From NCBI RefSeq assembly GCF_019396345.1, contig NZ_JAHKRM010000003.1, positions 124,001-188,000 on the forward strand: a stretch of 64,000 bases of DNA, written 5' to 3'. Shown one piece after another: positions 40,368 through 49,141 of this stretch. Under the pieces are notes generated by a model that was given only the letters and a program-made list of their open reading frames with translations, was not told the DNA's origin and did not search any database. Position 1 is the stretch's first letter. The number at the start of each line of letters is the position of its first letter. Made by a program: the position numbers and the translations under genes. This stretch comes from Nonomuraea guangzhouensis. Its GTDB lineage: Bacteria; Actinomycetota; Actinomycetes; Streptosporangiales; Streptosporangiaceae.

Positions 40368-41747
40368 TCAGCCGGTGGCGGTGACGGGCAGCGCCAGGTA
40401 GGGGAAGCTGCCGGTGATGGGTTTGAGCAGGAACGCCGGGTTGTCCTCGGCGATGAGGCCCGGCGCGCCCCGGCCCGCGGGTTCGCCCAGGAGCATCCGC
40501 AGGTTGACGGTCACGACGTCGTCGATGAGGCGGCGGCCGTTGGGATAGCCCTGGGCGTCGCCCTTGAGGATGCCGTACTTGTCGGGTGCGGTGGCGACGG
40601 GCGTGCTCATGTTGAGCCGCAGTTCCTCCGCCTTGGCGACGCGTGAGGTGTCCTGGTTGAGCAGGTGGGAGTTGAGATCCTGCTTGATCGGCCCGTCCGC
40701 CCGCGTGGTGAGGCCGGTGAGGTAGATCTGCTCAAGGTCCTTGCGCGGCGCCGGCGGCGCTGTGACATTCGCCTGCTTGGCGACGACCGTGGCCTGGTCG
40801 GGGTCGAGCGTGGACGGCACGACGAGGTTGCCGCTCTCGTCACCGTCCGGCCGCAGGGTGTTGAAGTGGTCGCGCTGCTTGAGCGGGATGATCACTTCGT
40901 TGAAGTTGGGGTTACCCAGCCGGGAGACCTGCCGGTAGTCGGCCGAGCCCGAGCCGAGCAGGCCGCTCGACTTGCGGGAAGCGGTGGTCCAGACACCGAT
41001 GACCGGGTTGCGGGCCGGGTCACCGCCGAAGGCCAGCTCCGACTTGGGGAGCTGCAGGGCCAGGGAGCTGACGTTCAGCGGCACGCCGGTCTTGACGGGG
41101 AAGAACGGGAGCCCGAACCTGAGCAGGTTGACGGCGCGGTTGTCGGAGTAGAACGGGTCGGCGGCGGTGCCGGTGAACGCCTTGCCCCCGCCCGGCAGGT
41201 CGACGACGGCCTTGCGGCGCAGCGCCGGGTAGTTGGGGGTGACCAGGGGACCCATGTCCGTGGGGGCGGCGTACCCGTCGCGGACCAGGGTCTCCGACTT
41301 GCCGTCGCGCAGCCTGGTCAGCGTGTAGCTCTGCTCGACCAGGGAGTCCAGCGGGCCGGCCTTGTGCTCGCGCTTGCGTATGAAGGAGGGCGCCGGCAGG
41401 CCCTTGTTGGTGAAGGTCCATCGGTAGGTGACCGCGGCCTTGCCGGTACCGGTGTTGTCGACGTGCACCTCATAGCGGGCGTCGGTGTCGAACTGGTACG
41501 GCTTGTACGGAGCCTGGAAAGGGATGTAGTCGGCCACGATCGTGACCGTGTCGTGCCGTTCCGGGCTGGTGAAGGCGTACAGGTCGGTGGCGTCGATCTG
41601 CTTGTTGAGGGTGGTGGCGGGGGCGTCCCAGTGGCTGCTCGCCGTGCTCGGCCGCATCGTGGGACCGAGGAGCACCGTGGCCGTCAGGACGGCGATGGAG
41701 GCGCCGGCGATCCACGTCCATCGGCTCTGAGCGCTGGTCAGTTGCAT
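40368..41747 (-). CDS. DUF4331 secreted protein
   Basis: A 459-residue exported protein. The N-terminus has one hydrophobic segment (WTWIAGASIAVLTATVLLGPTM). The mature start SSHWDAPATTLNKQIDATDLYAFTSPE is diagnostic of DUF4331. Other conserved stretches are NPNFNEVIIPLKQRDHFN and YPNGRRLIDDVVTVNLRMLLGEP. The biochemical role of the family is unknown. It is the first gene of the operon with the TPR protein and the Ni/Co transporter, which hints at a metal-linked role. Confidence 0.9.
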   Translation of the reverse strand: MQLTSAQSRWTWIAGASIAVLTATVLLGPTMRPSTASSHWDAPATTLNKQIDATDLYAFTSPERHDTVTIVADYIPFQAPYKPYQFDTDARYEVHVDNTGTGKAAVTYRWTFTNKGLPAPSFIRKREHKAGPLDSLVEQSYTLTRLRDGKSETLVRDGYAAPTDMGPLVTPNYPALRRKAVVDLPGGGKAFTGTAADPFYSDNRAVNLLRFGLPFFPVKTGVPLNVSSLALQLPKSELAFGGDPARNPVIGVWTTASRKSSGLLGSGSADYRQVSRLGNPNFNEVIIPLKQRDHFNTLRPDGDESGNLVVPSTLDPDQATVVAKQANVTAPPAPRKDLEQIYLTGLTTRADGPIKQDLNSHLLNQDTSRVAKAEELRLNMSTPVATAPDKYGILKGDAQGYPNGRRLIDDVVTVNLRMLLGEPAGRGAPGLIAEDNPAFLLKPITGSFPYLALPVTATG

Positions 41748-41821
41748 CTGTCTCTCGATTCGCGAGTACCGGGCCGTGCCCGGGGGCACGGCCCGGTGGA
41801 GCTCAGGTCAGGGGGCGTCGC

Positions 41822-42454
41822 CTACGGCACGTACTGGACGACCGCGTCGAGGTTGGCCAGGTAGTCGCCCTCGTTCAGGGAGATGCCGGTCAGGTCCTTG
41901 ACCGTCCGGCTGAGGTACCCGCTGACGTAGAAGGGCCAGTACTTGGGTCCGATGCCGCCCTCGAGCGGGCGCGGCGTGGGCACGTTCCAGGCGAACTCGT
42001 GCAGCTTGTACGTGGCCACGAGCTGCTCGCCCTGCGGCTTCCCGTCGATCTCCACCTGGGTGTGTGTCCCGTCGGCACGCAGGTAGATGTCGTGGATGGC
42101 GACCTTGTGCCCGCTCTTGACGTCGTTGAGGGTGAAGCCGCCGGGGTAGTAGACGCCGTTGCACGGGTTGATGTGGTCCTGCTTCCATCCGATGGGCATG
42201 TAGATGCCCTTGTTGCCGGGCTTGGCCTCGATGGGAGCGATGCCCTCCACCTGGACGCCGCGCTCGTTGAAGAGCCTGACGATGTCGGGGCCGAAGTCGA
42301 AGTTCGCGTGTCCCTTCGGGCCGAAGTACGGAAACCGGAAACAAGCAGCGCTGGGCGGTGGGAATGGACCGGCATGGGCGGCGGAGACCGGCGCGGCCGC
42401 GAAGACCACGGCGCCGATCACGATTGTTTGAGCGATGCGAACAAGAGCACGCAC
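41822..42454 (-). CDS. Secreted protein, paralogue of the next upstream gene
   Basis: A 210-residue exported protein starting with GTG at 42454, with AAAGGA 6 bases upstream. The signal peptide ends VSAAHA. The mature part has FDFGPDIVRLFNERGVQVEGIAPIEAKPGN, MPIGWKQD, GVYYPGGFTLND and GGIGPKYWPFY. The block order P-I, MPIG, YPGGF, GG-GP is shared with the 259-residue protein at 42637-43416, so the two arose by duplication. Function unknown; a beta-rich secreted domain is likely. Confidence 0.75.
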   Translation of the reverse strand: MRALVRIAQTIVIGAVVFAAAPVSAAHAGPFPPPSAACFRFPYFGPKGHANFDFGPDIVRLFNERGVQVEGIAPIEAKPGNKGIYMPIGWKQDHINPCNGVYYPGGFTLNDVKSGHKVAIHDIYLRADGTHTQVEIDGKPQGEQLVATYKLHEFAWNVPTPRPLEGGIGPKYWPFYVSGYLSRTVKDLTGISLNEGDYLANLDAVVQYVP

Positions 42455-42542
42455 AGCATGTCCTTTCGTCGGCGAGAGGCGTTGCAATGCCTCTGACGTG
42501 CAATGACATACTCAAAGTAGTTGTGCAATCACTCTCTGTAAA

Positions 42543-42589
42543 GGAATTTTAAAAAGCCCGTCAGGGGAATTCGCGCCCTGAATTCGGGC
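42543..42589 (-). terminator. Rho-independent terminator of the 42637-43416 gene
   Basis: Read on the minus strand, GCCCG-(3-base bulge)-TCAGGG pairs with CCCTGA-CGGGC around a 9-base loop and is followed by TTTTTAAAATT. The stem spans 42556-42589 with the T-run at 42543-42555. It lies just beyond the end of the 259-residue gene. Confidence 0.7.
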
Positions 42590-42636
42590 ATGGGAAAAGC
42601 AATTAATGGCGCAGTGGTGATGAGGAGGGAAATCGC

Positions 42637-43416
42637 TTAGAAGAAACCTCCTGGCTTCGGCGGGGCCGGGCCGGAGCCGCCCTGGCTCTGGATGGCATCG
42701 CTTATGATCTTGAGTCCGAGCATGCCGAGTGAGGAGCCGGACTTGACGGGCCGGCTGGGCGGGCCCTGCCAGGCGATGTCCAGGTCGGCCCAGTGCATGC
42801 CGCCGTAGAATTTGGTGCCGAGTTCCTTGTTGAGGTCCGCGGCCCAGCCCCGATCCATGGACAGGATGACCTTGAGCGGACCGACGCCTCCGCGGTGCGG
42901 GACGAAATTGCCGGGGGCCAGCGCCTGTGGGACGCTGAAGTTCACCATGGTCAGCTCACCGCCGGGCCGGGGGTGCCCGTGGACGATCGGTGTGGCGAAG
43001 AACTTGCTGTCACCCATGGCCGCGAACAGCACCCAGAAGGTGTCGATCTCGTACGTCGCGCCCGTCTCGTCGTTGCTGAAGCGGAACCCGCCGGGGTAGC
43101 AGACCCGCCCGCTGGGCGTCTCGATGTTGTCGTACCGTTCGCCGATGGGCATCCAGGCGGCGGTGCCGCCGTCGACCGGCTCGATCGGGTTCAGTGGCTC
43201 GAACCTGATTCCGGCCCTCCTCAACTCGTTGAGGAACTCGGTGGAGAAGGTGGCTTTCGCGCTGCCCTCCTTGGAGAGGTAGCTGCCGATCTGCCCTTCG
43301 GAGAGGCAGCCGCCTCCCGGCGAACCGGGTGGAGCCGCCATGGCGGGGTCGGCGGACAGGAGAGCGGCGGCCAGTGCGGTGCCACCGGCGATCAGGGCCG
43401 CACGATTCAAGCGCAT
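42637..43416 (-). CDS. Secreted protein, paralogue of the next downstream gene
   Basis: A 259-residue exported protein with signal peptide ending DPAMA. Mature motifs are TEFLNELRRAGIRFEPLNPIEPVDGG, MPIGERYDN, CYPGGFRFSND and RGGVGPLKVILSMDRGWAADLN. These line up with the 210-residue paralogue. The C-terminal 20 residues are Gly/Pro-rich. It has its own strong terminator. A 17-bp motif upstream is shared with the paralogue, so both may respond to the same regulator. Confidence 0.75.
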   Translation of the reverse strand: MRLNRAALIAGGTALAAALLSADPAMAAPPGSPGGGCLSEGQIGSYLSKEGSAKATFSTEFLNELRRAGIRFEPLNPIEPVDGGTAAWMPIGERYDNIETPSGRVCYPGGFRFSNDETGATYEIDTFWVLFAAMGDSKFFATPIVHGHPRPGGELTMVNFSVPQALAPGNFVPHRGGVGPLKVILSMDRGWAADLNKELGTKFYGGMHWADLDIAWQGPPSRPVKSGSSLGMLGLKIISDAIQSQGGSGPAPPKPGGFF

Positions 43417-43672
43417 GCAGGTGCTCCTTCGGGGGGTGGGGGACGGCGCACGGCGATTACTGACAGTAGTTATGACATCACATAGAGCTGCTGTCTGATA
43501 GATGCCGTCCAGCCCTCGTTCGGTGGATCAGGGTCCGCTGAGCGGGTGATGCCACCTCTCCCGGGCCCGCGTGATCGACTTGTCGGCAGATCCTGGGAAG
43601 TCCTGCGCCAAGTCTGTACATGCCTGCGCCCGTCGATCGGCTGATCGGACGGGCGCAAAGGACACTGCAGTC

Positions 43673-44176
43673 ATGGACGGGCGTGATGCGGGTGCGGCAT
43701 CGGAGCGGGTGCACTCCGGGGGTGCCGTGTACGGGTCGCTGCTGGCGGCATCCGTGGTCGCCGGCTCTGCCGCCGAGGGCGGACCGCCGACCCCGGCGGA
43801 TCTCGTCACTCTCCTGATCTGTACGGGGGTGGTGTTCTGGATCACCCACGTCTACGTCCAGGTCGTGGGCTCCGGGTATCCGGCCAGGCCCTTTACCTGG
43901 GGAAACTTGCGGACGGTGGCCAGGAGTGAATGGCCGCTGGCACAGGCTTCGTTTCCGCCGTCCATAGCCGCCGCCCTGGCCTCAGGGCTGGGCATGTCCA
44001 ACACGGTGGCGGCTTGGGCGGCGCTGTGTGTCGCGGTGGCGAGCCAGGTCGGCTGGGCCGTCACGGCCGCGGTACAGATCCACGCTTCCAGAAGCGTCAT
44101 CATCGTCTCCGGAATCGCCAACCTCATCCTCGGCCTGGCCATCGTCGCACTAAAGACCCTGGTCTCCGGCCATTGA
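43673..44176 (+). CDS. Membrane protein of unknown function
   Basis: A 167-residue protein with four hydrophobic helices (GGAVYGSLLAASVVAGSAA, LVTLLICTGVVFWITHVYVQVVG, MSNTVAAWAALCVAVASQVGW, VIIVSGIANLILGLAIVALKTL). The short polar N-terminus and the helix pattern resemble small actinobacterial integral membrane proteins without assigned function. The ATG at 43673 is chosen from context; the Shine-Dalgarno is not ideal. It converges on the ABC-transporter operon, with only 3 bases between the two stops. Confidence 0.65.
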   Translation: MDGRDAGAASERVHSGGAVYGSLLAASVVAGSAAEGGPPTPADLVTLLICTGVVFWITHVYVQVVGSGYPARPFTWGNLRTVARSEWPLAQASFPPSIAAALASGLGMSNTVAAWAALCVAVASQVGWAVTAAVQIHASRSVIIVSGIANLILGLAIVALKTLVSGH

Positions 44177-44179
44177 GGA

Positions 44180-45112
44180 TCAGCTCGACAGGCCGTGAGC
44201 CTTCACCCACTCGGTGGCGACCTCGTCGGGGTCCTTGTGGTCGTTGTCCACGAGCGAGTCGAGCTTGCTCAGCTCCTCGGTGGTCAGCGCGGTGTTCAGC
44301 TTGGCCAGAGCGGTCTTGACCGTGTCGGTGGCCTTGTCGGCGCGGATCAGCGGGACGACGCGCTGGGCCGGGATGAGGTGCTTCGGGTCGGCCAGTGTGA
44401 CCCAGCCGTTCTTCGCGATGTCCACGTCGGTGCTGAAGAGGTTCGCCATCTGGACGCCGCCGCTCTTCAGGGCTCCCTTGACCAGCGGTCCGCTGGCGTC
44501 GAGGGACTTGAACTCCTTGAACTCGACACCGTAGACGTCCTTGAGCCCGACCACGCCGACCTGGCGGGTCTTGACCTCCGGGGGTCCGCCGAAGACCAGC
44601 TGGCCGTTGTGCTTGGCCAGGTCGGCGAGGGTGCTGAGGCCGTACTTGGTCGCGGTCTCCTTCGTGACGGTGAAGACGTCCGCGTCCTCGGCGGCCGCGG
44701 GCGGCAGGACCGTCAGTCCTTTCGGCAGCTTGTCGGTGAGCGCCTTCTGCAGGGCGTCGGAGTCGCTCGCGGTGGCCTTGGGGTCGAAGTACAGCAGGAG
44801 GTTGCCCTGGTACTCGGGCAGCAGGTCGATGTCGCCGTTCTGCAGCGCGGGTACGACGATCTCCCGCGAGCCGAGGTTCGGCTTGACCGTCGCCTTCACG
44901 CCCGCGGCGTCGAGGACGTCGGCGTAGAGATAGCCGAGGATCTGGTTCTCGGAGAAGTTGGCCGTACCGATCACCATCGTGGAGTCCGCCACGGCGGCGG
45001 ACCCGGTGGCGGACGGCGGCGTGTTCAGGCTGGTCGTGCCGCCGCCGCAGGCGGCCAGTACGGGGAGGACGGCGAGGGCGAGAGCGCCCGCGACGAAGTT
45101 CCGGCGATTCAT
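44180..45112 (-). CDS. ABC transporter substrate-binding lipoprotein (ProX/OpuC type)
   Basis: A 310-residue lipoprotein with lipobox LPVLAAC and Gly-rich linker. The OpuAC/QAT-type binding domain has GTANFSENQILGYLYADVLDAAGV, LQNGDIDLLPEYQGNLLLYF and a C-terminal LDSLVDNDHKDPDEVATEWVKAHGL. Family members bind quaternary ammonium compounds or amino acids. It is the last gene of a four-gene transporter operon that shares an operator type with hutU, so histidine or urocanate is the likely substrate. Confidence 0.88.
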   Translation of the reverse strand: MNRRNFVAGALALAVLPVLAACGGGTTSLNTPPSATGSAAVADSTMVIGTANFSENQILGYLYADVLDAAGVKATVKPNLGSREIVVPALQNGDIDLLPEYQGNLLLYFDPKATASDSDALQKALTDKLPKGLTVLPPAAAEDADVFTVTKETATKYGLSTLADLAKHNGQLVFGGPPEVKTRQVGVVGLKDVYGVEFKEFKSLDASGPLVKGALKSGGVQMANLFSTDVDIAKNGWVTLADPKHLIPAQRVVPLIRADKATDTVKTALAKLNTALTTEELSKLDSLVDNDHKDPDEVATEWVKAHGLSS

Positions 45113-45131
45113 GAAGATGGCTCCATCAAGA

Positions 45132-45794
45132 TCAAGTAAGACGGTGGCGGAAGAGGATGCGGTGGATGCCGGCAAGGATGAGGTCCACGAGCACGGCGAG
45201 GACCGCGACGAGGACGGCGCCGCCCAGGACCTGGGTGAGGTCGCGCTGGGCGAGCCCGTCGAAGATGTACCGGCCGAGACCGCCGAAGCTGACATAGGCC
45301 GCGATGGTCGCGGTAGCGATGACCTGTACGGTCGCCAACCGCAGCCCTGTCATGATCAGCGGAGCGGCGAGCGGGATCTCCACCCGCCACAAGGACTGAA
45401 GCCCGGTCATCCCCATGCCGCGGGCGGCGTCCTTGGTGTCCGCCTCGACCGCGGCCATGCCCGCGTAGGTGTTGGTCACGATCGCTGGGATGGCCAGCGC
45501 GACCAGGGAGATGTACACCGGGGTCATGCTCAGGCCGCTGACCAGGAAGACCAGCGTGACGATGCCCACGGTCGGCAGGGCCCGACCGAAGCCCGCGAGG
45601 TTGATGGCGAGGAACGCGCCGCGCCCGGTGTGGCCGATGAACAACCCGATGGGCAGCGCGATCAGCGCGGCGACGAGAGTGGAGAGCAGGGAGTACTCCA
45701 CGTGCTCGAGCAGCCGCTGGGCGATGCCTTCCGGACCGGCCCACTGGCCGGCGGAGGTCAGCCAGGCGGCCAACTGGGAGAAGAGATCCGTCAT
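45132..45794 (-). CDS. ABC transporter permease (OpuC-type)
   Basis: A 220-residue permease with five or six transmembrane helices and the BPD_transp_1 motif EADTKDAARGMGMTGLQSLWRVEIPLAAPLIMTGLR. The ATG at 45794 overlaps the stop of the other permease by 4 bases. It is 19 bases upstream of the binding-protein gene. Together with its partner it forms a heteromeric channel in the cytoplasmic membrane. Confidence 0.9.
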   Translation of the reverse strand: MTDLFSQLAAWLTSAGQWAGPEGIAQRLLEHVEYSLLSTLVAALIALPIGLFIGHTGRGAFLAINLAGFGRALPTVGIVTLVFLVSGLSMTPVYISLVALAIPAIVTNTYAGMAAVEADTKDAARGMGMTGLQSLWRVEIPLAAPLIMTGLRLATVQVIATATIAAYVSFGGLGRYIFDGLAQRDLTQVLGGAVLVAVLAVLVDLILAGIHRILFRHRLT

Positions 45795-46438
45795 GCGCGC
45801 GCTCCCTTGCGAATCCAGGGGGTGCAGAGCCACTGCACAAGGACGAGCACCGCGTCGGCGGCCAGCGCGAGCAGCAGCGTGAGGACCACTCCGGCGAGCA
45901 CGGGCGTGGGGAAACTGCGCTGGAAGCCGTCGGTGAACAGCTGGCCGATGCCGCCGTACCCGATGTAGCTGGCCACACTGACCAGGGAGATGGTCATGAC
46001 GCTCGCCACCCTGACCCCAGCCATGATCACCGGCAGGGCGAGCGGGAACTCGACTTTCACCAGCGTGCCGAGCCTGCTCGTGCCCATGGCGAGAGAGGCC
46101 TCCCGGACCTTGGCGGGTACGCTGTCGAGCCCCTCGACGGTGTTACGGAGCAGGACGACCAGGGTGTACACGGTCAGCCCGGCGATCGCGGTCGTCCTGG
46201 TCAGTCCCGTGATCGGCAGCAGCAGAACGAACAGCGCCAGCGACGGCACCGTGAACATGATGTTGGAGATGCCGAGCAGCAGTCCGCGGAGCGGACGGAT
46301 GCGGTGGGCGACCACGGCGAGCGGCAGCGCGATCAGCAGGCCGAGCAGCACGGCGGGGACCGCGGTCGCCAGGTGGTCCAGCGTGAGCGTCAGCAGGTCG
46401 TCGGTGTGCGTGGTGAGCCAGCCCCACTCAATGATCAT
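45791..46438 (-). CDS. ABC transporter permease (OpuC-type)
   Basis: A 215-residue permease: HLATAVPAVLLGLLIALPLAVVAHRI, then the EAA-type loop VREASLAMGTSRLGTLVKVEFPLALPVIMAGVR. The ATG at 46438 overlaps the ATPase stop by 4 bases (ATGA). It pairs with the next permease; two different permeases are the rule in OpuC-type systems, while HutW-type systems have one. Confidence 0.9.
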   Translation of the reverse strand: MIIEWGWLTTHTDDLLTLTLDHLATAVPAVLLGLLIALPLAVVAHRIRPLRGLLLGISNIMFTVPSLALFVLLLPITGLTRTTAIAGLTVYTLVVLLRNTVEGLDSVPAKVREASLAMGTSRLGTLVKVEFPLALPVIMAGVRVASVMTISLVSVASYIGYGGIGQLFTDGFQRSFPTPVLAGVVLTLLLALAADAVLVLVQWLCTPWIRKGARA

Positions 46439-47523
46439 GCGAGGCTCCGCTGATGGGCGTGCACGACGTCGTCTCTGGACGCCCCGACCAGCACGCCCGC
46501 CGCGTCCACCCGTACCGCCATCCCGGTGGGAGAGGAGACGGTCTCGTTGAGCGCCGAGAGCAATGAGTCGGAATCGGTCAGGCCGCGCACCGGGGTGAGG
46601 GCCGTCTGGCCGACCGAATCCGATCCGTCGAGCGCGTGGACGTCGACCCAGCCCGCAGGCTTGCCATCGGGGGAGACCGCGAGCAGCCACCGCCCCGTCG
46701 CCTCCGCGCGCGCCCGCGCGGCCGTGTCCGTGGTCCGTACCGCTGCGATCGGCTCGTACGGCACATCCTGCAGCGAGATGAGGGAGAGCAGCTTCAACCC
46801 ACGTTCCGCCCCGAGGAATCCGGCGACGAAGTCGTCGGCGGGTCGGGCGAGAAGCTCGGCGGGCGGGGCGAACTGGACCATGTGCCCGCCGGTGCGGAAG
46901 ACCGCGATGCGGTCGCCGAGCCGTACGGCTTCGTCGATGTCGTGGGTGACGAAGACGATGGTCTTGTGTAGTTCGGCCTGCAGCCGGATCAGTTCATCCT
47001 GGAGCAGGGTCCGGACCACCGGGTCGACCGCCCCGAACGGCTCGTCCATGAGCAGGACGGGCGGGTCGGCGGCCAGCGCGCGGGCGACGCCCACGCGCTG
47101 TTGCTGACCGCCGGAGAGCTGGTGGGGATAGCGTTTGCCGGACTCGGCGGTCAGGCCGACGACCTCAAGAAGCTCGGCGGCCCTGGCGCGGGCCTTGCGC
47201 CGGCCCCAGCCGAGCAGCGTCGGCACGGTGGCGATGTTGTCCAGGATCGTCCGATGCGGAAAGAGGCCGGCCTGCTGGATGACGTACCCGATGCCGCGCC
47301 GCAATTGAGCCGCGGGCAACTCCCGTACGTTGCGCCCGCCCAGGCTGACCGTGCCAGAGGTGGGATCGACCAATCGGTTGATCATCCGGAGCGTGGTGGT
47401 CTTGCCGCAACCGGAGGACCCGACGAGCACCGTGATGCCTCCTTCGAGGAACTCCACGGAGAGGTCGTCCACGGCTGTCGTGCCGTTGGCGAACCTCTTT
47501 GTGACTGACTCGAATCGGATCAT
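46435..47523 (-). CDS. ABC transporter ATP-binding protein with CBS-like C-terminus
   Basis: A 362-residue ATPase. Walker A is GSSGCGKTT, the Q-loop QQAGLFPH, signature LSGGQQQR and Walker B VLLMDEPFGAVD. After residue 245 a CBS-type regulatory region follows (RWLLAVSPDGKPAGWVDVHALDG, then MAVRVDAAGVLVGASRDDVVHAHQ). The ATG at 47523 starts MIRFESVTKRF. It is the first gene of the transporter operon and is divergent from the HutH gene, with a TGCATG-type palindrome between them. Confidence 0.92.
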   Translation of the reverse strand: MIRFESVTKRFANGTTAVDDLSVEFLEGGITVLVGSSGCGKTTTLRMINRLVDPTSGTVSLGGRNVRELPAAQLRRGIGYVIQQAGLFPHRTILDNIATVPTLLGWGRRKARARAAELLEVVGLTAESGKRYPHQLSGGQQQRVGVARALAADPPVLLMDEPFGAVDPVVRTLLQDELIRLQAELHKTIVFVTHDIDEAVRLGDRIAVFRTGGHMVQFAPPAELLARPADDFVAGFLGAERGLKLLSLISLQDVPYEPIAAVRTTDTAARARAEATGRWLLAVSPDGKPAGWVDVHALDGSDSVGQTALTPVRGLTDSDSLLSALNETVSSPTGMAVRVDAAGVLVGASRDDVVHAHQRSLA

Positions 47524-47543
47524 GGACACCACCCTTGCCGGTC

Positions 47544-47587
47544 TGCATGTATTCATGCAGACTCAAGCACGAATGAAGATGTGTCAA
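47544..47587 (-). promoter_or_regulatory. Promoter and operator of the histidine-transporter operon
   Basis: On the minus strand a consensus -35 TTGACA (47587-47582) is followed after 17 bases by a weak -10 (GAGTCT) and then by TGCATGAATACATGCA (47559-47544), 14 of 16 symmetrical. The palindrome covers the expected transcription start. It shares 13 of 16 positions with the perfect palindrome before hutU at 50011. Confidence 0.65.
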
Positions 47588-47624
47588 TAGTCGGTTCTGT
47601 GCAGGTGAAGGGGAGTTGAAGATC

Positions 47625-49127
47625 GTGGCGTCTCAAATCGTAGGCGTGGGCGTCCCACTCATCGAGCTCGACGGACACGGTCTTGACAGCGACACGGTCG
47701 CGCTGATCGCCGACGGCGGAGTCGGCGTGGAGGTGCCCCCGACCGCCTACGACAAGGTCGAGCGGTCGTGGCGCAGGGCGGGCGAACTCGTCGCCACCGG
47801 GCGCGTCTACGGGCGCAGCACCGGCGTCGGCGCCAACCGCAGCCTGGACGTCGATCCCGCCGACTTCGACCTGCACGGTCTACGCCTGCTGCGCAGCCAC
47901 GCGGGCGGGATAGGGGCACTGCTGCCGGCGCGGCAGGTCCGGGCGATGATGATCGTCCGGCTCAACCAGCTCCTGGTGGGAAACGCCGGGCTCCGCCCCG
48001 AGGTGGTCCGCGGGCTCACGGTGGCGCTCCAGGCCGGAGTACACCCGCCGGTGAACGAGTACGGCGCGGTCGGCACCGGCGACCTGGCCGCGCTGTCCCA
48101 GCTCGGCTTGGCCCTCGCCGGAGAGCACCCCTGGCACGGCGGTCCCACCCCGCCACCCCCGATCAGCCTCGAAACCGGCGACGCACTGGCCCTGATCAGC
48201 AGCAACGCCCTCACCCTGGGACAGGCGTCGCTGGCCCGCCACAGCCTGGACCGCCTGCTCAGGGCCGCCCACGTGGTGGCCGCGCTCTCCCTGCTGGCCG
48301 TCGACGGCTCGCTGGAGGCCTTCGCCGAGCCGGTGCACGCCGCGCGCCCGCATCCGGGCAACATCCGTGCCGCCGCCGAGGTCCGCCGGCTCGTCGGCGC
48401 GCCGGACCGGCCCGCGCCACCGACCGGCCGCATCCAGGACCCGTACGCCTTCCGCTGCTTCCCCCAGATCCACGGGCCGGCCTTGGAGGCCTCCGACGCG
48501 CTGGAGCGGGTGCTGGCCGTCGAGCTCAACGCGGGCGCGGAGAACCCTTTGATCAGCGCGGACGGCCCTGACGGCGGGCCGGCGTCGTACCATCACGGAG
48601 GCTTCTTCTCGGCGCACGTGGCGCTCGCGCTGGACCAGTTGTCTCTTGCGCTCCTGCCCACGGCGCGGCTGTCGGCGGCGCGGCTGGCGGCTTTGGCCGA
48701 GCCGGGCATCACGGGGCTGCGTCCGTTCCTCGCCGATGGGGCGTCGGCCGGCTCCGGGGTGCTCATCCTCGAATACAGCGCGAACGCCGCCCTCGCCGAG
48801 CTGCGGAACGCGGCGACCCCGGCCTCGTCCGGCCACGCCGTACTGTCGCGGAGCGTGGAGGAGGTCGCGAGCTTCGCCTCGCAGGCCGCCCGCCAGGTGC
48901 TGCGGGCCGTCGAGGCGTTCCGGCTGGTGCTCGCCTGCGAGCTCGTCGCCGCCGTCCGCGCCCTGCGTCAGCTAGAGCCGGACAGTGTGAGGCAGGCGAC
49001 GTTGTTGCCGGTAGGTCGCGCGTACGCGCTGGTGGACGACAATCTTGAGCAATCGATGGAGGACCGGCCGCTCACGGCGGACGTCTCGGCGGCTGCCGGT
49101 CTCCTCGACGCACTGGCCGATCTGTAG
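47625..49127 (+). CDS. hutH: Histidine ammonia-lyase-like aromatic amino acid lyase, atypical MIO site
   Basis: A 500-residue lyase that should deaminate histidine to urocanate. Family landmarks are YGRSTGVGANRS with Y62, LLRSHAGGIGA, QDPYAFRCFPQIHGPALE and ELNAGAENPLI. The MIO-forming Ala-Ser-Gly in canonical GSVGASGDLAPL is replaced here by a shorter GAVGTGDLAAL (about 147-157), giving Gly-Thr-Gly and one residue fewer. The GTG at 47625 has GGGGAG 9 bases upstream; a TTG at 47616 is too close to that site. It is first in the catabolic cluster and divergent from the transporter. Confidence 0.8.
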   Translation: MASQIVGVGVPLIELDGHGLDSDTVALIADGGVGVEVPPTAYDKVERSWRRAGELVATGRVYGRSTGVGANRSLDVDPADFDLHGLRLLRSHAGGIGALLPARQVRAMMIVRLNQLLVGNAGLRPEVVRGLTVALQAGVHPPVNEYGAVGTGDLAALSQLGLALAGEHPWHGGPTPPPPISLETGDALALISSNALTLGQASLARHSLDRLLRAAHVVAALSLLAVDGSLEAFAEPVHAARPHPGNIRAAAEVRRLVGAPDRPAPPTGRIQDPYAFRCFPQIHGPALEASDALERVLAVELNAGAENPLISADGPDGGPASYHHGGFFSAHVALALDQLSLALLPTARLSAARLAALAEPGITGLRPFLADGASAGSGVLILEYSANAALAELRNAATPASSGHAVLSRSVEEVASFASQAARQVLRAVEAFRLVLACELVAAVRALRQLEPDSVRQATLLPVGRAYALVDDNLEQSMEDRPLTADVSAAAGLLDALADL

Positions 49128-49141
49128 ACCCCTGGAGAGTC

